Both the position numbers and the translations under genes were made by a program. From Deltaproteobacteria bacterium (GTDB taxonomy: Bacteria; Desulfobacterota; Syntrophia; Syntrophales; Smithellaceae): 6,708 bases of DNA. The stretch lies in NCBI GenBank assembly GCA_009668925.1, contig SBEK01000201.1, forward strand, positions 1 through 6,708. The letters are read 5' to 3'. Under the pieces are notes generated by a model. That model ran no database searches. It was not told where the DNA came from and worked only from the letters and a program-made list of their open reading frames with translations. The first letter of the stretch is position 1. Each line of letters starts with the position of its first letter. Positions 1 through 5,590 of the stretch are shown in pieces.

Positions 1-21
1 GGGAAATAATAAAATAAGGTC

Positions 22-27
22 GGAGGT
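22..27 (+). promoter_or_regulatory. Shine-Dalgarno GGAGGT that decides the DUF3592 start
   Basis: A near-perfect anti-16S match (GGAGGT) ends 7 nt before a TTG codon at 35. It overlaps the in-frame GTG at 26, which therefore cannot be the codon this site serves. This moves the start of the first gene from GTG 26 to TTG 35. No promoter can be judged, because only about 20 nt lie upstream in the window. Confidence 0.75.
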
Positions 28-34
28 GCAAACG

Positions 35-478
35 TTGAAAATTTCCTTTTCCGGTTTCATTGTCGGCCTGATCTTTATCGGCATCGGATGTTTTTTACTG
101 GCCGGGACCTGGGGATCCTATCTGGACTATAAGCGGCTCAAGGATTACAGCGGTCATACGAGCGCCTACATCACGAAGAAGCATCGCCAGAAAGGAGCCG
201 ACGGCAAAGACCAATACTATCTGGACTATTCCTTTTCGCCCGCCGCCGGCGGTAAGATCATTGTCGGCGGCACGGTATCCAAGCAGCAATGGGACGCCTT
301 TCAGGTTAACGACACTTTGGAAATCCGGTACGATGCGTCAAACCCCGGTCGCCATATTCCGCTGTATGAACCCAGCTCTTCGCCGGCCTGGGCATTTTTC
401 ATGCTGGTGATGGGGGCGGTATTTCTGCTTTTCGGCGGCTCCCGTCTTTTCTACAGCTTTCGCAAACGAAAAGCCTGA
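35..478 (+). CDS. Small two-TM membrane protein, DUF3592 family
   Basis: The protein is 147 residues from the TTG at 35, or 150 from the GTG at 26. A hydrophobic segment lies near residues 5-27 (FIVGLIFIGIGCFLLAG). A second lies near 117-135 (WAFFMLVMGAVFLLFGG) and is followed by a basic tail (SFRKRKA). Between them is a roughly 85-residue soluble, probably beta-rich domain ending in LEIRYDASNPGRHIPL. The arrangement TM, small beta domain with a 'V-x-Y-(D/N)-P-x-x-P'-like ending, then TM is what I know from DUF3592 proteins. Their biochemical function is unknown, and the family occurs widely as stand-alone inner-membrane proteins. The gene stands alone: the next gene on this strand begins 278 nt later, after a palindromic element. 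The family call comes from pattern recognition and carries no functional prediction. Confidence 0.75.
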   Translation: MKISFSGFIVGLIFIGIGCFLLAGTWGSYLDYKRLKDYSGHTSAYITKKHRQKGADGKDQYYLDYSFSPAAGGKIIVGGTVSKQQWDAFQVNDTLEIRYDASNPGRHIPLYEPSSSPAWAFFMLVMGAVFLLFGGSRLFYSFRKRKA

Positions 479-503
479 AATCCGGCAAGAGGCGCCGCAC
501 AAA

Positions 504-527
504 AACAAGGGATTGCAATCCCTTGTT
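504..527. repeat. 24-bp perfect palindrome, copy 1 of a two-copy element
   Basis: The half-site AACAAGGGATTG is followed directly by its exact reverse complement. As RNA it would form a 10-bp stem with a TGCA loop. It lies 25 nt after the DUF3592 stop codon. The following bases (CCGGGG) are not a T tract, so it is not a standard intrinsic terminator. A related copy lies at 5338-5361 with 20 of 24 bases identical, also just downstream of a plus-strand membrane-protein gene. This suggests a dispersed intergenic palindrome family in this genome. Confidence 0.7.
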
Positions 528-654
528 CCGGGGACATTGGCGGTCATCACAAATCGGCAATACCAGACAATTATGTCCGGAAGCGTCAGATGCATTGTGC
601 CGGCCCGCATTTTAGGGCTTTCATCTCTTCGCATCGCCTGACCTGAGCGGTCCG

Positions 655-682
655 TTTCTTCATTTTCCGTCTTTTTTATATT
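655..682 (+). promoter_or_regulatory. Weak candidate sigma70 promoter for the SDR gene
   Basis: TATATT at 677-682 matches the -10 sequence of the two strong promoters at 4045 and 6641. TTTCTT at 655-660, 16 nt upstream, is only a poor -35. It would give a leader of about 65 nt. An alternative is TTTGCA (681-686) with TATTCA (705-710). The surrounding stretch 528-756 is AT-rich towards the gene and holds nothing else I can support. Confidence 0.25.
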
Positions 683-756
683 TGCATTTTGGGCATCTTC
701 CCGCTATTCAGATGCAGTCAAAAAATAATGCGCTATTCTAAATCGAAGGAGATTTT

Positions 757-1527
757 ATGAAGATCAAGGATAAAGTTGTCGTGGTCACGGGCGGGGCGTC
801 CGGAATCGGCCGGGGATTGTGTTATCGGTTTGCCGCCGAGAGTCCCAAAGGGATTGTTGTTTCCGATTATAACGGTGAAGGCGCGGCCAAAGTGGCTGCG
901 GATATCGGCGGTCTCGCCGTGGCGGCCGATGTCAGCAAAGAAGCGGACATCAAAAAAGTAGTGGAAGCAGCCACCCAAAAGTATGGGCCGATCGATCTGT
1001 TCTGCTCGAATGCCGGGATTCCGGCGGCGGGCGGCGCCGAGGCCCCGGATGAAGTCTGGCAGCGCTCCTGGGACATCCATGTCATGGCCCACGTTTTTGC
1101 GGCCCGCGCCGTGCTGCCGTCCATGATCGAACGCGGCAGCGGATACCTGCTCAATACCGCCTCAGCCGGAGGGCTGCTCACCACGCTGGGGCAGGCGCCT
1201 TACGCCGTCGCCAAGCATGCGGCCGTGGCCTTTGCGGAATATCTGGCCATCACCCATGCCCGCCAGGGCGTCAAGGTCAGCTGCCTGTGTCCTTTCGGCG
1301 TCATCTCGGGAATGCTTCCGGCCGACGCGGAAGGCGTCGGAAAGTACATTCTGCAAACGGCCATTACGGCGGAGCAGTGCGCCGATTATGTCGTCGGCGC
1401 TCTGGACAGAGAGGAGTTCTTTATCCTGCCGCATCCGGAAATTTTGGAATTTTTCAAGGCCCGGGCCAACAACCATGACCGCTGGATGAAGGTCATGCGC
1501 AGGGAGCAGGAACGGTATATCGGTTAA
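757..1527 (+). CDS. Short-chain dehydrogenase/reductase (classical SDR)
   Basis: This 256-residue protein is the usual length for a classical SDR, an NAD(P)-dependent oxidoreductase acting on a hydroxyl or carbonyl group in the cytoplasm. Visible landmarks are the nucleotide-binding TGGASGIG at 11-18 and an acidic residue at the end of beta-2 (D37, in VVSDYNG), which favours NAD(H) over NADP(H). D58 and the NAG motif at 85-87 follow, then Ser136 (NTAS) and Tyr149/Lys153 (YAVAK), with the standard 13-residue Ser-Tyr spacing. The oddity is position 108. Where the fourth catalytic residue Asn normally sits (W-D-V-N-V-M), this protein has W-D-I-H-V-M. The C-terminal third (residues 195-256) is the variable substrate region, so the substrate cannot be named. 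The start is supported by GAAGGAGA at 745-752. The gene probably forms its own unit, because a strong hairpin follows it. Confidence 0.9.
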   Translation: MKIKDKVVVVTGGASGIGRGLCYRFAAESPKGIVVSDYNGEGAAKVAADIGGLAVAADVSKEADIKKVVEAATQKYGPIDLFCSNAGIPAAGGAEAPDEVWQRSWDIHVMAHVFAARAVLPSMIERGSGYLLNTASAGGLLTTLGQAPYAVAKHAAVAFAEYLAITHARQGVKVSCLCPFGVISGMLPADAEGVGKYILQTAITAEQCADYVVGALDREEFFILPHPEILEFFKARANNHDRWMKVMRREQERYIG

Positions 1528-1546
1528 AACAAATCTTTCCAGGCAA

Positions 1547-1575
1547 GGGTGCCGGCCTCCCGGAGGCCGGCACCC
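1547..1575 (+). terminator. Strong GC hairpin after the SDR gene
   Basis: GGGTGCCGGCCTCC (1547-1560) is followed after one base by its exact reverse complement. In RNA this gives at least a 12-bp perfect stem with a CCCGG loop, starting 20 nt after the SDR stop codon. No T tract follows (GTGAATGATG), so it may pause or protect the 3' end rather than act as a full intrinsic terminator. It lies 60 nt before the next gene, so it could uncouple the SDR from the lipoprotein gene. Confidence 0.5.
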
Positions 1576-1634
1576 GTGAATGATGAGGACTGCCCTCACG
1601 ATCATTTTGTGGAAGAATAAAGGAGAAAGGGATA

Positions 1635-2231
1635 ATGAAGATAAAAATCATCGTTATGCTTTGCCTGTCCATCCTGCTCTTTAACGCCTGCGCCGTCCGC
1701 AAAAATCCGACCATTTTTATCGATCTGTATCATTCCTCATACCAGCCTAAATTTGATTCCGCCGCCTACCAGGAGTACAAGGGAAAAGCGATGATCTTTG
1801 ATTCCGTCAAAATAACGGCGGGAAATGCCACCATGCTCGGCTATTACAGCACCGACAGAAATGTGCGCTACACGACGAATTACGCCGTGGGCAAAATGTC
1901 TCAGCCTCTGGAATCATTTCTCTGGTATGCCCTGCAGAAGTCGTTTGCCCGCGCAGGTCTCCAGGCAACCAATGACAACGTTGCCGGTCTGCCCGAGCTG
2001 CATTTGAATTTTACATCGCTTGACGATGGCGAGGCAAAATTTCAGCTGCAGCTTTTACGATCCCGGAAGCTCCTGGTAAAGAAAGATTTCACTGTCACGC
2101 AAAGCCTGCCGCCGACAGCAGATCCCGCCCTACTGGAGAGTAGAAGCTATGCATTCATCGATGCCCTGGCCACCGCGGTGTTGAGCGATCCGGACCTCAA
2201 AAAAGAAATGTTGTCTTCCGAGGCGAAGTGA
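1635..2231 (+). CDS. Short outer-membrane-type lipoprotein of unknown function
   Basis: The protein has 198 residues. The N-terminus MKIKIIVMLCLSILLFNAC is a short lipoprotein signal peptide with acceptor Cys19. The -3 to -1 residues F-N-A are a relaxed lipobox. The residue after the cysteine is Ala rather than Asp, so in a Gram-negative cell it would be expected to go to the outer membrane facing the periplasm. The mature part looks like a mixed alpha/beta domain. An amphipathic helix around 92-110 (PLESFLWYALQKSFARAGL) is followed by strand-like PELHLNFTSL and KFQLQLLRSRKLLVKKDFTV, and then a C-terminal helix. This order resembles the auxiliary lipoproteins of ABC-type lipid or toluene-tolerance transporters (PqiC/DUF330-like) and YajG-like proteins. 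I see no diagnostic motif and do not assign a family. The start has AAAGGAG at 1619-1625. The neighbouring genes give no clue. Confidence 0.75.
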   Translation: MKIKIIVMLCLSILLFNACAVRKNPTIFIDLYHSSYQPKFDSAAYQEYKGKAMIFDSVKITAGNATMLGYYSTDRNVRYTTNYAVGKMSQPLESFLWYALQKSFARAGLQATNDNVAGLPELHLNFTSLDDGEAKFQLQLLRSRKLLVKKDFTVTQSLPPTADPALLESRSYAFIDALATAVLSDPDLKKEMLSSEAK

Positions 2232-2303
2232 GTGACCGCGGCACTGCGCGGCTGCCCGGCAAAAGATGAAAGCCGAAACGTTGTGCGTGAAGAAACGGGT
2301 GGC

Positions 2304-2354
2304 CGGAGACAGCGCCGCATTGCTTTTGATTCCGGGAAACGGGCGCCGTCTCCG
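2304..2354 (-). terminator. Candidate bidirectional terminator hairpin between convergent genes
   Basis: Arms of 13 nt (2304-2316 and 2342-2354, CGGAGAC.GCGCC) pair with a single mismatch around a 25-nt loop. They begin 6 nt past the stop codon of the minus-strand gene at 2361. They also sit about 70 nt past the stop of the plus-strand lipoprotein, so the structure could serve both. Neither side has a clear T tract, which lowers confidence. The remaining intergenic bases 2232-2303 show only short GC-rich inverted repeats. Confidence 0.4.
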
Positions 2355-2360
2355 TCATAT

Positions 2361-3017
2361 TCAGAAACTGATTAGTGCCGTCCTGGTGAGCGTCACCTGG
2401 GCCGAGACCCGAGGGGCCGTGAGCAGATGCCATGCTGTGTACTGCTCGGCATAGAGGGTTTCAGCCGATACGCCGTCAACGGCCACCAGCACTTTGACGC
2501 CTCGCAGAGCCGCCCCGCTGGCGGTATAGAGAACGGCGCCGTGCGCCGCCGTACCCGCAACGATCACCGTCTTGATGCCTTTTTCTTTGATGATCTTTTC
2601 GAGATCCGTCCCCAGGAATTTGTCCGGTCCGGAAGTCACGACCGGTTCACCCGCCGCCGGCGTCAGTTCTTTGGCGATGTCGGCGACCGACGCGCCGGGG
2701 GAAAGGCTGTAGATCACTGTCATGCACTTTTCACGGGCTTTGGCCAGAAAGGCCGCCATGGCGGGGATGGAGCGGACGCAGCGGGGACGGGTTTTTTCGT
2801 TGCAGGTTTGCGAATTGAAATCAAGCAAGAGCAGCGCGGTCGTGGCGGGTGAGATCGTAACCGTTTTCAATTCGGGAGCCGGCGGCGCCGCAACCGTGTT
2901 CCACTCGTCAATAATCGTCTGAGAGAGAAGCGGCCCCGGCAGGCACAAAAGGAGGACAAGGGCACCGCCAAAAAAGATAACGCTTTTCTTCATAAATCTT
3001 CTGTACATTTTTTTCAT
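2361..3017 (-). CDS. Exported isochorismatase-like protein lacking the catalytic Cys
   Basis: The protein has 218 residues from the ATG at 3017, where AAAGGAG ends 5 nt upstream; longer in-frame starts have no such site. The N-terminus has basic residues (MKKMYRRFMKKS), then a hydrophobic stretch at about 12-32, consistent with Sec export and cleavage near LLS-Q33. The mature part matches the isochorismatase/nicotinamidase-like cysteine-hydrolase fold. A buried strand ends in Asp66 (ALLLLDFNSQ), Lys133 (GPDKFLGT) sits where the catalytic Lys is expected, and the V-I-V-A-G-T-A-A-H-G motif leads into the helix that normally starts with the nucleophilic Cys. That position is Ala161 (HGAVLYTASGAALRG). 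VLVAVDGVSAE follows as in family members. Cys72 and Cys80 are close enough to form a disulfide in the periplasm. It is the second gene after the sirtuin, 75 nt downstream and probably co-transcribed. It is either a non-hydrolytic binding protein or uses other chemistry; no substrate can be named. Confidence 0.8.
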   Translation of the reverse strand: MKKMYRRFMKKSVIFFGGALVLLLCLPGPLLSQTIIDEWNTVAAPPAPELKTVTISPATTALLLLDFNSQTCNEKTRPRCVRSIPAMAAFLAKAREKCMTVIYSLSPGASVADIAKELTPAAGEPVVTSGPDKFLGTDLEKIIKEKGIKTVIVAGTAAHGAVLYTASGAALRGVKVLVAVDGVSAETLYAEQYTAWHLLTAPRVSAQVTLTRTALISF

Positions 3018-3077
3018 GTCGTTCTCCTTTCCCGTTTTCACATCTGGTTTACAGCCGTTGGCCGCGTTCCTGGAAAC

Positions 3078-3092
3078 AGGCGGCAACCGCCT
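3078..3092 (-). other. Small hairpin touching the sirtuin stop codon
   Basis: Reading the minus strand, AGGCGG-TTG-CCGCCT follows directly after the sirtuin TGA (3095-3093). It is a perfect 6-bp stem with a 3-nt loop. Only a short GTTT follows, so it is at best a weak attenuator or mRNA-processing element within the sirtuin/isochorismatase-like transcript. It could lower expression of the downstream gene. Confidence 0.3.
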
Positions 3093-3914
3093 TCAGCGCA
3101 CCGCTTCCTGCTTTGCGGAAATTTGCCGCCTGACCTCTGCCACGATTTTCGGCAGGATCGTGCCGGTCTTCCCCCGGATGAGATAATCCGATACGCCTTC
3201 GTGCGTGAGCGGCGTAGAATCGGCATTGATCTCGATGATCGTTGTCTTCTTTTGATAAGACATCTCTTTCGCCATCCGGGGCAGCATGGCAAAAGGATAA
3301 ACGACCGCCGACGTCCCGCAGATCAGCATCAGATCGCATCTTTCCACTTCCTCGCGGCTTTCCTGGGCCACGTCCGCGGGAATCGCCTCGTTAAAGTGGA
3401 CGACATCCGACTTGAGCACGCCGTTGCATTTCCGGCAGTAAGGCGGCAACCGATCTTCGGCCAGGAGACGCGCCAGGTCGTATTCGGCCGGGTCAAACCG
3501 GGCATCGCAAGAATAGCAGCGCAGCAGTGAAATATTCCCGTGGTAATCAACGACCCGCCGGCTGCCCGCCTTCTGGTGCAGGTTGTCGATGTTCTGCGTG
3601 ACGATGCATTTGAGGATGTCCTCCTTCTCCAGTTCAGTAAGCGCAAGATGCCCGGGATTCGGGCGGGCGTTGATCAGCTCCGTAAGCCATGATGCCCCGG
3701 TCATGCGCTCGATCCAGTATGCTCTGGGGTTTTGCTGGAATTTGTAATAACTTTGATAGGCCTGCCGTTCGGCGTCGGGGTTTTTGGTCCAGATGCCGTT
3801 CGGTCCCCTGAAATCGGGGATCCCCGATTCGGTGGACATGCCCGCTCCCGTGAGCGCGACGGCATGTCGGCATCTGATCAACTGCCGGGCCGCTTTTGCA
3901 ATTAATTCTTCCAT
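3093..3914 (-). CDS. Sir2-family NAD-dependent protein deacylase (sirtuin)
   Basis: The protein has 273 residues, the normal length for a bacterial sirtuin. These cytoplasmic enzymes remove acyl groups from lysine using NAD+, releasing nicotinamide and O-acyl-ADP-ribose. All hallmark parts are present: GAGMS (23-27), GIPDFRGPNG (31-40), TQNID (106-110) and the catalytic His125 in DYHGN. The Cys4 zinc site is C133-x2-C136 and C160-x2-C163. VVHFNEAIP (171-179) replaces the more usual V-x-F-G-E. CGTSAVVYP (199-207) and EIN (228-230) complete the NAD pocket. The SIRT5-type A-x-x-Y-x-x-R pair is not evident, so preference for acidic acyl groups is not supported. The start at 3914 is chosen because GGAG (3922-3925) lies 7 nt upstream. 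The ATG at 3920 is too close to that site, and the ATG at 3974 has no site at all. It is the first gene of a probable operon with the exported isochorismatase-like gene. Confidence 0.93.
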   Translation of the reverse strand: MEELIAKAARQLIRCRHAVALTGAGMSTESGIPDFRGPNGIWTKNPDAERQAYQSYYKFQQNPRAYWIERMTGASWLTELINARPNPGHLALTELEKEDILKCIVTQNIDNLHQKAGSRRVVDYHGNISLLRCYSCDARFDPAEYDLARLLAEDRLPPYCRKCNGVLKSDVVHFNEAIPADVAQESREEVERCDLMLICGTSAVVYPFAMLPRMAKEMSYQKKTTIIEINADSTPLTHEGVSDYLIRGKTGTILPKIVAEVRRQISAKQEAVR

Positions 3915-3936
3915 CGCCATTCTCCGGAAAACCGAC

Positions 3937-3960
3937 GGGCCCGGATTTCCGTCCGGGTCC
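3937..3960 (-). other. Hairpin in the sirtuin mRNA leader
   Basis: Nine-base arms (GGACCCGGA and TCCGGGCCC on the minus strand) pair with one mismatch around a 6-nt loop. The structure lies 11 nt before the GGAG site of the sirtuin gene, inside the ~120-nt leader set by the promoter at 4045. It might influence translation, but nothing shows a ligand or regulator. Confidence 0.3.
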
Positions 3961-4044
3961 GCTGATCGTCCCATTTTTCGAGCTTTCAGTGTGCTTCCCT
4001 TCCCTGGTCCTGACGCCGTTCCTTTATTGCTTTAGCCTTTTCTA

Positions 4045-4073
4045 AATATAGGAAGTCGCATTTTAGATGTCAA
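4045..4073 (-). promoter_or_regulatory. Consensus sigma70 promoter for the sirtuin operon
   Basis: On the minus strand, TTGACA (4073-4068) is separated by exactly 17 nt from TATATT (4050-4045). The -35 is perfect and the -10 matches four or five of six consensus bases. Transcription would begin near 4038 and give a leader of roughly 120 nt before the ATG at 3914. No operator-like inverted repeat overlaps it. Confidence 0.8.
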
Positions 4074-4221
4074 TGAAATATTCCGCCGGGGGCACATCCG
4101 CACGTCTTGCGCGCCACACGTCGGGCGCAGGAATGTGATCTTGCCGCCCGCTTGGCCGGTAAGCCGGCCCTGCGGACCCCGTTGCCGCTCTTTCCGGAAC
4201 CGCCCGCCGTTAAAGATGGCC

Positions 4222-4251
4222 TTGACAGGCCGGGCCGCGCTTTCTTATACT
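4222..4251 (+). promoter_or_regulatory. Sigma70 promoter for the DUF6498 gene
   Basis: TTGACA at 4222-4227 and TATACT at 4246-4251 are separated by 18 nt. The -35 is perfect and the -10 is good. The predicted start of transcription is near 4258, about 150 nt before the TTG start codon at 4408. It is divergent from the sirtuin promoter, whose -35 is about 150 bp away. Confidence 0.75.
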
Positions 4252-4281
4252 TCACCGGCCGGGCATAATTTCTCATTCCTG

Positions 4282-4299
4282 CTGTCGCTTGAGCGGCAG
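4282..4299 (+). other. Leader stem-loop, possible attenuator
   Basis: CTGTCGC and GCGGCAG pair over 7 bp (one G-U) around a TTGA loop. A T-rich run (GTTGTTTTA) follows. The structure starts about 25 nt after the predicted transcription start of the DUF6498 gene. The form is that of a short intrinsic terminator or attenuator, but no competing antiterminator fold or leader peptide is clear. Confidence 0.3.
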
Positions 4300-4394
4300 G
4301 TTGTTTTACGGGGGGTTCTGCAACGCCGAACGCAATGCTTTCGTGCGTATTCAGCGCGGCCGCCGCCGGCCATGGCGGCAATATAGAGCGGCTC

Positions 4395-4400
4395 AAAGGA
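4395..4400 (+). promoter_or_regulatory. Shine-Dalgarno AAAGGA for a TTG start
   Basis: AAAGGA lies 7 nt before the TTG at 4408. The reading frame has a TAG stop at 4384 and no other start codon between, so this site fixes the unusual TTG initiation of the DUF6498 protein. Confidence 0.7.
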
Positions 4401-4407
4401 CGGTCCC

Positions 4408-5274
4408 TTGGTTTCCTATTTTTCTTCTTTTCTGGTGGACATCGTTTTGTTCGCGGCAACCGTCGCTCTGTCCGTCTATTACGGCTGGACGGCCCGGGAC
4501 CTGCTCTGGAGCTTGTGGATCTCCAGCCTGACGGTGGGCTACTGCTCAATCCTTGCGGGGATCGGGCGAAGCCTCATTTCAGGAAACGCGGTCTATGATG
4601 CCTCGGCCAGGGCCGGCGCAGGGAAAGATCCCGACAAGAAGAAATTGCCGAGCCCCGGCGCGTTGATGGCCGCTTTCTTTCTTCTGCCGATCGCCGGGTT
4701 TTTCGGGTTTTCGATTGTCACCCTGATCTATGCGCTTTTTGCCGGACTGAGCATCGGGCTGGCCGTTATGAGGTATCGCGCCGGCGAACCGGAGAGTCCC
4801 GCCGCAAGATTCGCAATGAATGCGGCGATCAACCTGCCCGGAACCGCGTTTCTGCTTTGTTTCTTTACGATCCATTTCGGCGGCTTCCATTTTGTCCACA
4901 GCATCTTTCTTAACGGATTCTTTCCGCTTACCGCCGACACCCCTTTCGGCAAAAGCATCGAAGGCACCTTCGAGATGTTCCTCACCTTTGTTTCCGTCTG
5001 TATCGTTTCTTACTGGCCTTTTATCGTGACCAGCGCCGTGGCGAGTGTAAGCGATATCAAGAACACCGTAACCGGCAGGAAAGGGGACATCTTCCTCAAC
5101 CCCTATAAGAACGTCATCAAAATGCATCTCATGATTTTCATTATCGCGTTTATGGGCGCCGGAGGACTCAACCAGTATATTCTTTATGCCGCCCTGGTGA
5201 TTTATTTCTTTCCGTTTGGAAAATTGTTCACCTTCGGAAGAAAGCCGCAGAAACTGCCGGCGGACAACCCTTAG
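4408..5274 (+). CDS. Multi-pass membrane protein, DUF6498 family
   Basis: The protein has 288 residues and is read from a TTG codon. Hydrophobic segments lie near residues 5-25, 32-52, 86-104, 105-121, 139-158 (LPGTAFLLCFFTIHFG), 186-211, 237-253 and 255-272, giving six to eight membrane spans. The charged loop at 62-80 (ARAGAGKDPDKKKLPSPG) separates the second and third spans. The motif FFTIHFGGFHFVHSIFL (152-168), rich in His, and the late NPYKNVIKMHLMIFIIAF (231-248) are the features I associate with DUF6498, an uncharacterised bacterial integral membrane family. The histidines (155?-164 region and H240) could bind metal or haem, but this is speculation. No partner gene is adjacent in the same direction, so it appears monocistronic. 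Function is unknown. Confidence 0.8.
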   Translation: MVSYFSSFLVDIVLFAATVALSVYYGWTARDLLWSLWISSLTVGYCSILAGIGRSLISGNAVYDASARAGAGKDPDKKKLPSPGALMAAFFLLPIAGFFGFSIVTLIYALFAGLSIGLAVMRYRAGEPESPAARFAMNAAINLPGTAFLLCFFTIHFGGFHFVHSIFLNGFFPLTADTPFGKSIEGTFEMFLTFVSVCIVSYWPFIVTSAVASVSDIKNTVTGRKGDIFLNPYKNVIKMHLMIFIIAFMGAGGLNQYILYAALVIYFFPFGKLFTFGRKPQKLPADNP

Positions 5275-5513
5275 TCCAGTGCGTCTAACGCTTCTTTACA
5301 TATTCTGTTTGTACTGCAAGGCCATAAATCTGCCGAGAGCAAGGGATTGCAGCTCCTTGTTCTAAGGAATTTACGATGCACTGCACCAGGCGCGAGGACG
5401 GAAAGCGGATCCTATTGTCTGACAGGCGAGCACGCCCGGAGCGCGCGAGCCGCCTCCGCATCCGTTTTATAACATCAGATTCAACGGCTGATTCCGGCCG
5501 CCGGGGCAAAGAC
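5275..5513. other. Intergenic region between convergent genes; one palindrome
   Basis: Together with the terminator that follows, this forms a gap of over 300 nt between the DUF6498 gene and the repeat lipoprotein gene. It holds the second palindrome copy (5338-5361) and a GC-rich stretch around 5420-5455 with the direct repeat GCGAGC. I see no open reading frame with a ribosome binding site, no RNA gene and no clear plus-strand terminator with a T tract. Confidence 0.5.
5338..5361. repeat. Imperfect 24-bp palindrome, copy 2
   Basis: AGCAAGGGATTG then CAGCTCCTTGTT matches the copy at 504-527 at 20 of 24 positions, and all four differences are transitions. Read as plus-strand RNA, three of the four leave G-U wobble pairs and one leaves an A-C mismatch, so the hairpin is mostly kept. 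It lies 63 nt after the DUF6498 stop codon. Confidence 0.6.
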
Positions 5514-5546
5514 AAAAAGGCAGATCCATGTTTCGGTGGATCTGCC
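5514..5546 (-). terminator. Intrinsic terminator of the repeat-lipoprotein gene
   Basis: On the minus strand, GGCAGATCCA and TGGATCTGCC form a perfect 10-bp stem with an 8-nt loop. TTTTT then GTCTTTG follows immediately. It begins 44 nt after the stop codon at 5591. This is the only classical Rho-independent terminator in the window. The plus-strand side lacks a T tract, so it acts in one direction. Confidence 0.9.
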
Positions 5547-5590
5547 CCCGTCAATAAAACGTTGTTTGCGGATGATCAAGGATGATTGGC

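Larger units (their letters stand above)
4081..4407. other. Intergenic region and DUF6498 leader; no gene seen
   Basis: This 327-nt stretch lies between the sirtuin promoter and the DUF6498 start. It contains a short hairpin (GGCCGG-TAAG-CCGGCC, 4154-4169), the plus-strand promoter at 4222-4251 and a leader of about 150 nt. The leader has a stem-loop at 4282-4299 and GC-rich inverted repeats around 4360-4380. Reading frames crossing it have no ribosome binding sites and arginine/proline-rich compositions typical of noncoding GC-rich DNA. Confidence 0.5.

Noticed and set aside
3093..3914. Sir2 gene as part of an anti-phage defence system (such as Thoeris or DSR)
   Set aside because: The protein is a complete stand-alone sirtuin with the Cys4 zinc site and catalytic His, the form typical of protein deacylases. 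There is no TIR, Argonaute, helicase or large fused domain next to it.
3915..3974. Longer sirtuin from the ATG at 3974
   Set aside because: No ribosome binding site is present and the extra 20 residues resemble nothing in sirtuins. GGAG is correctly placed for the ATG at 3914.
4073..4138. Short peptide frame starting at the ATG inside the sirtuin -35 region
   Set aside because: No Shine-Dalgarno sequence precedes it and no promoter reads into it. The 21-residue product has no features.
4070..4549. Minus-strand reading frame across the promoter region and the DUF6498 start
   Set aside because: It overlaps two convincing promoters and the DUF6498 coding region, is low-complexity Arg/Pro/Ser-rich, and has no ribosome binding site.
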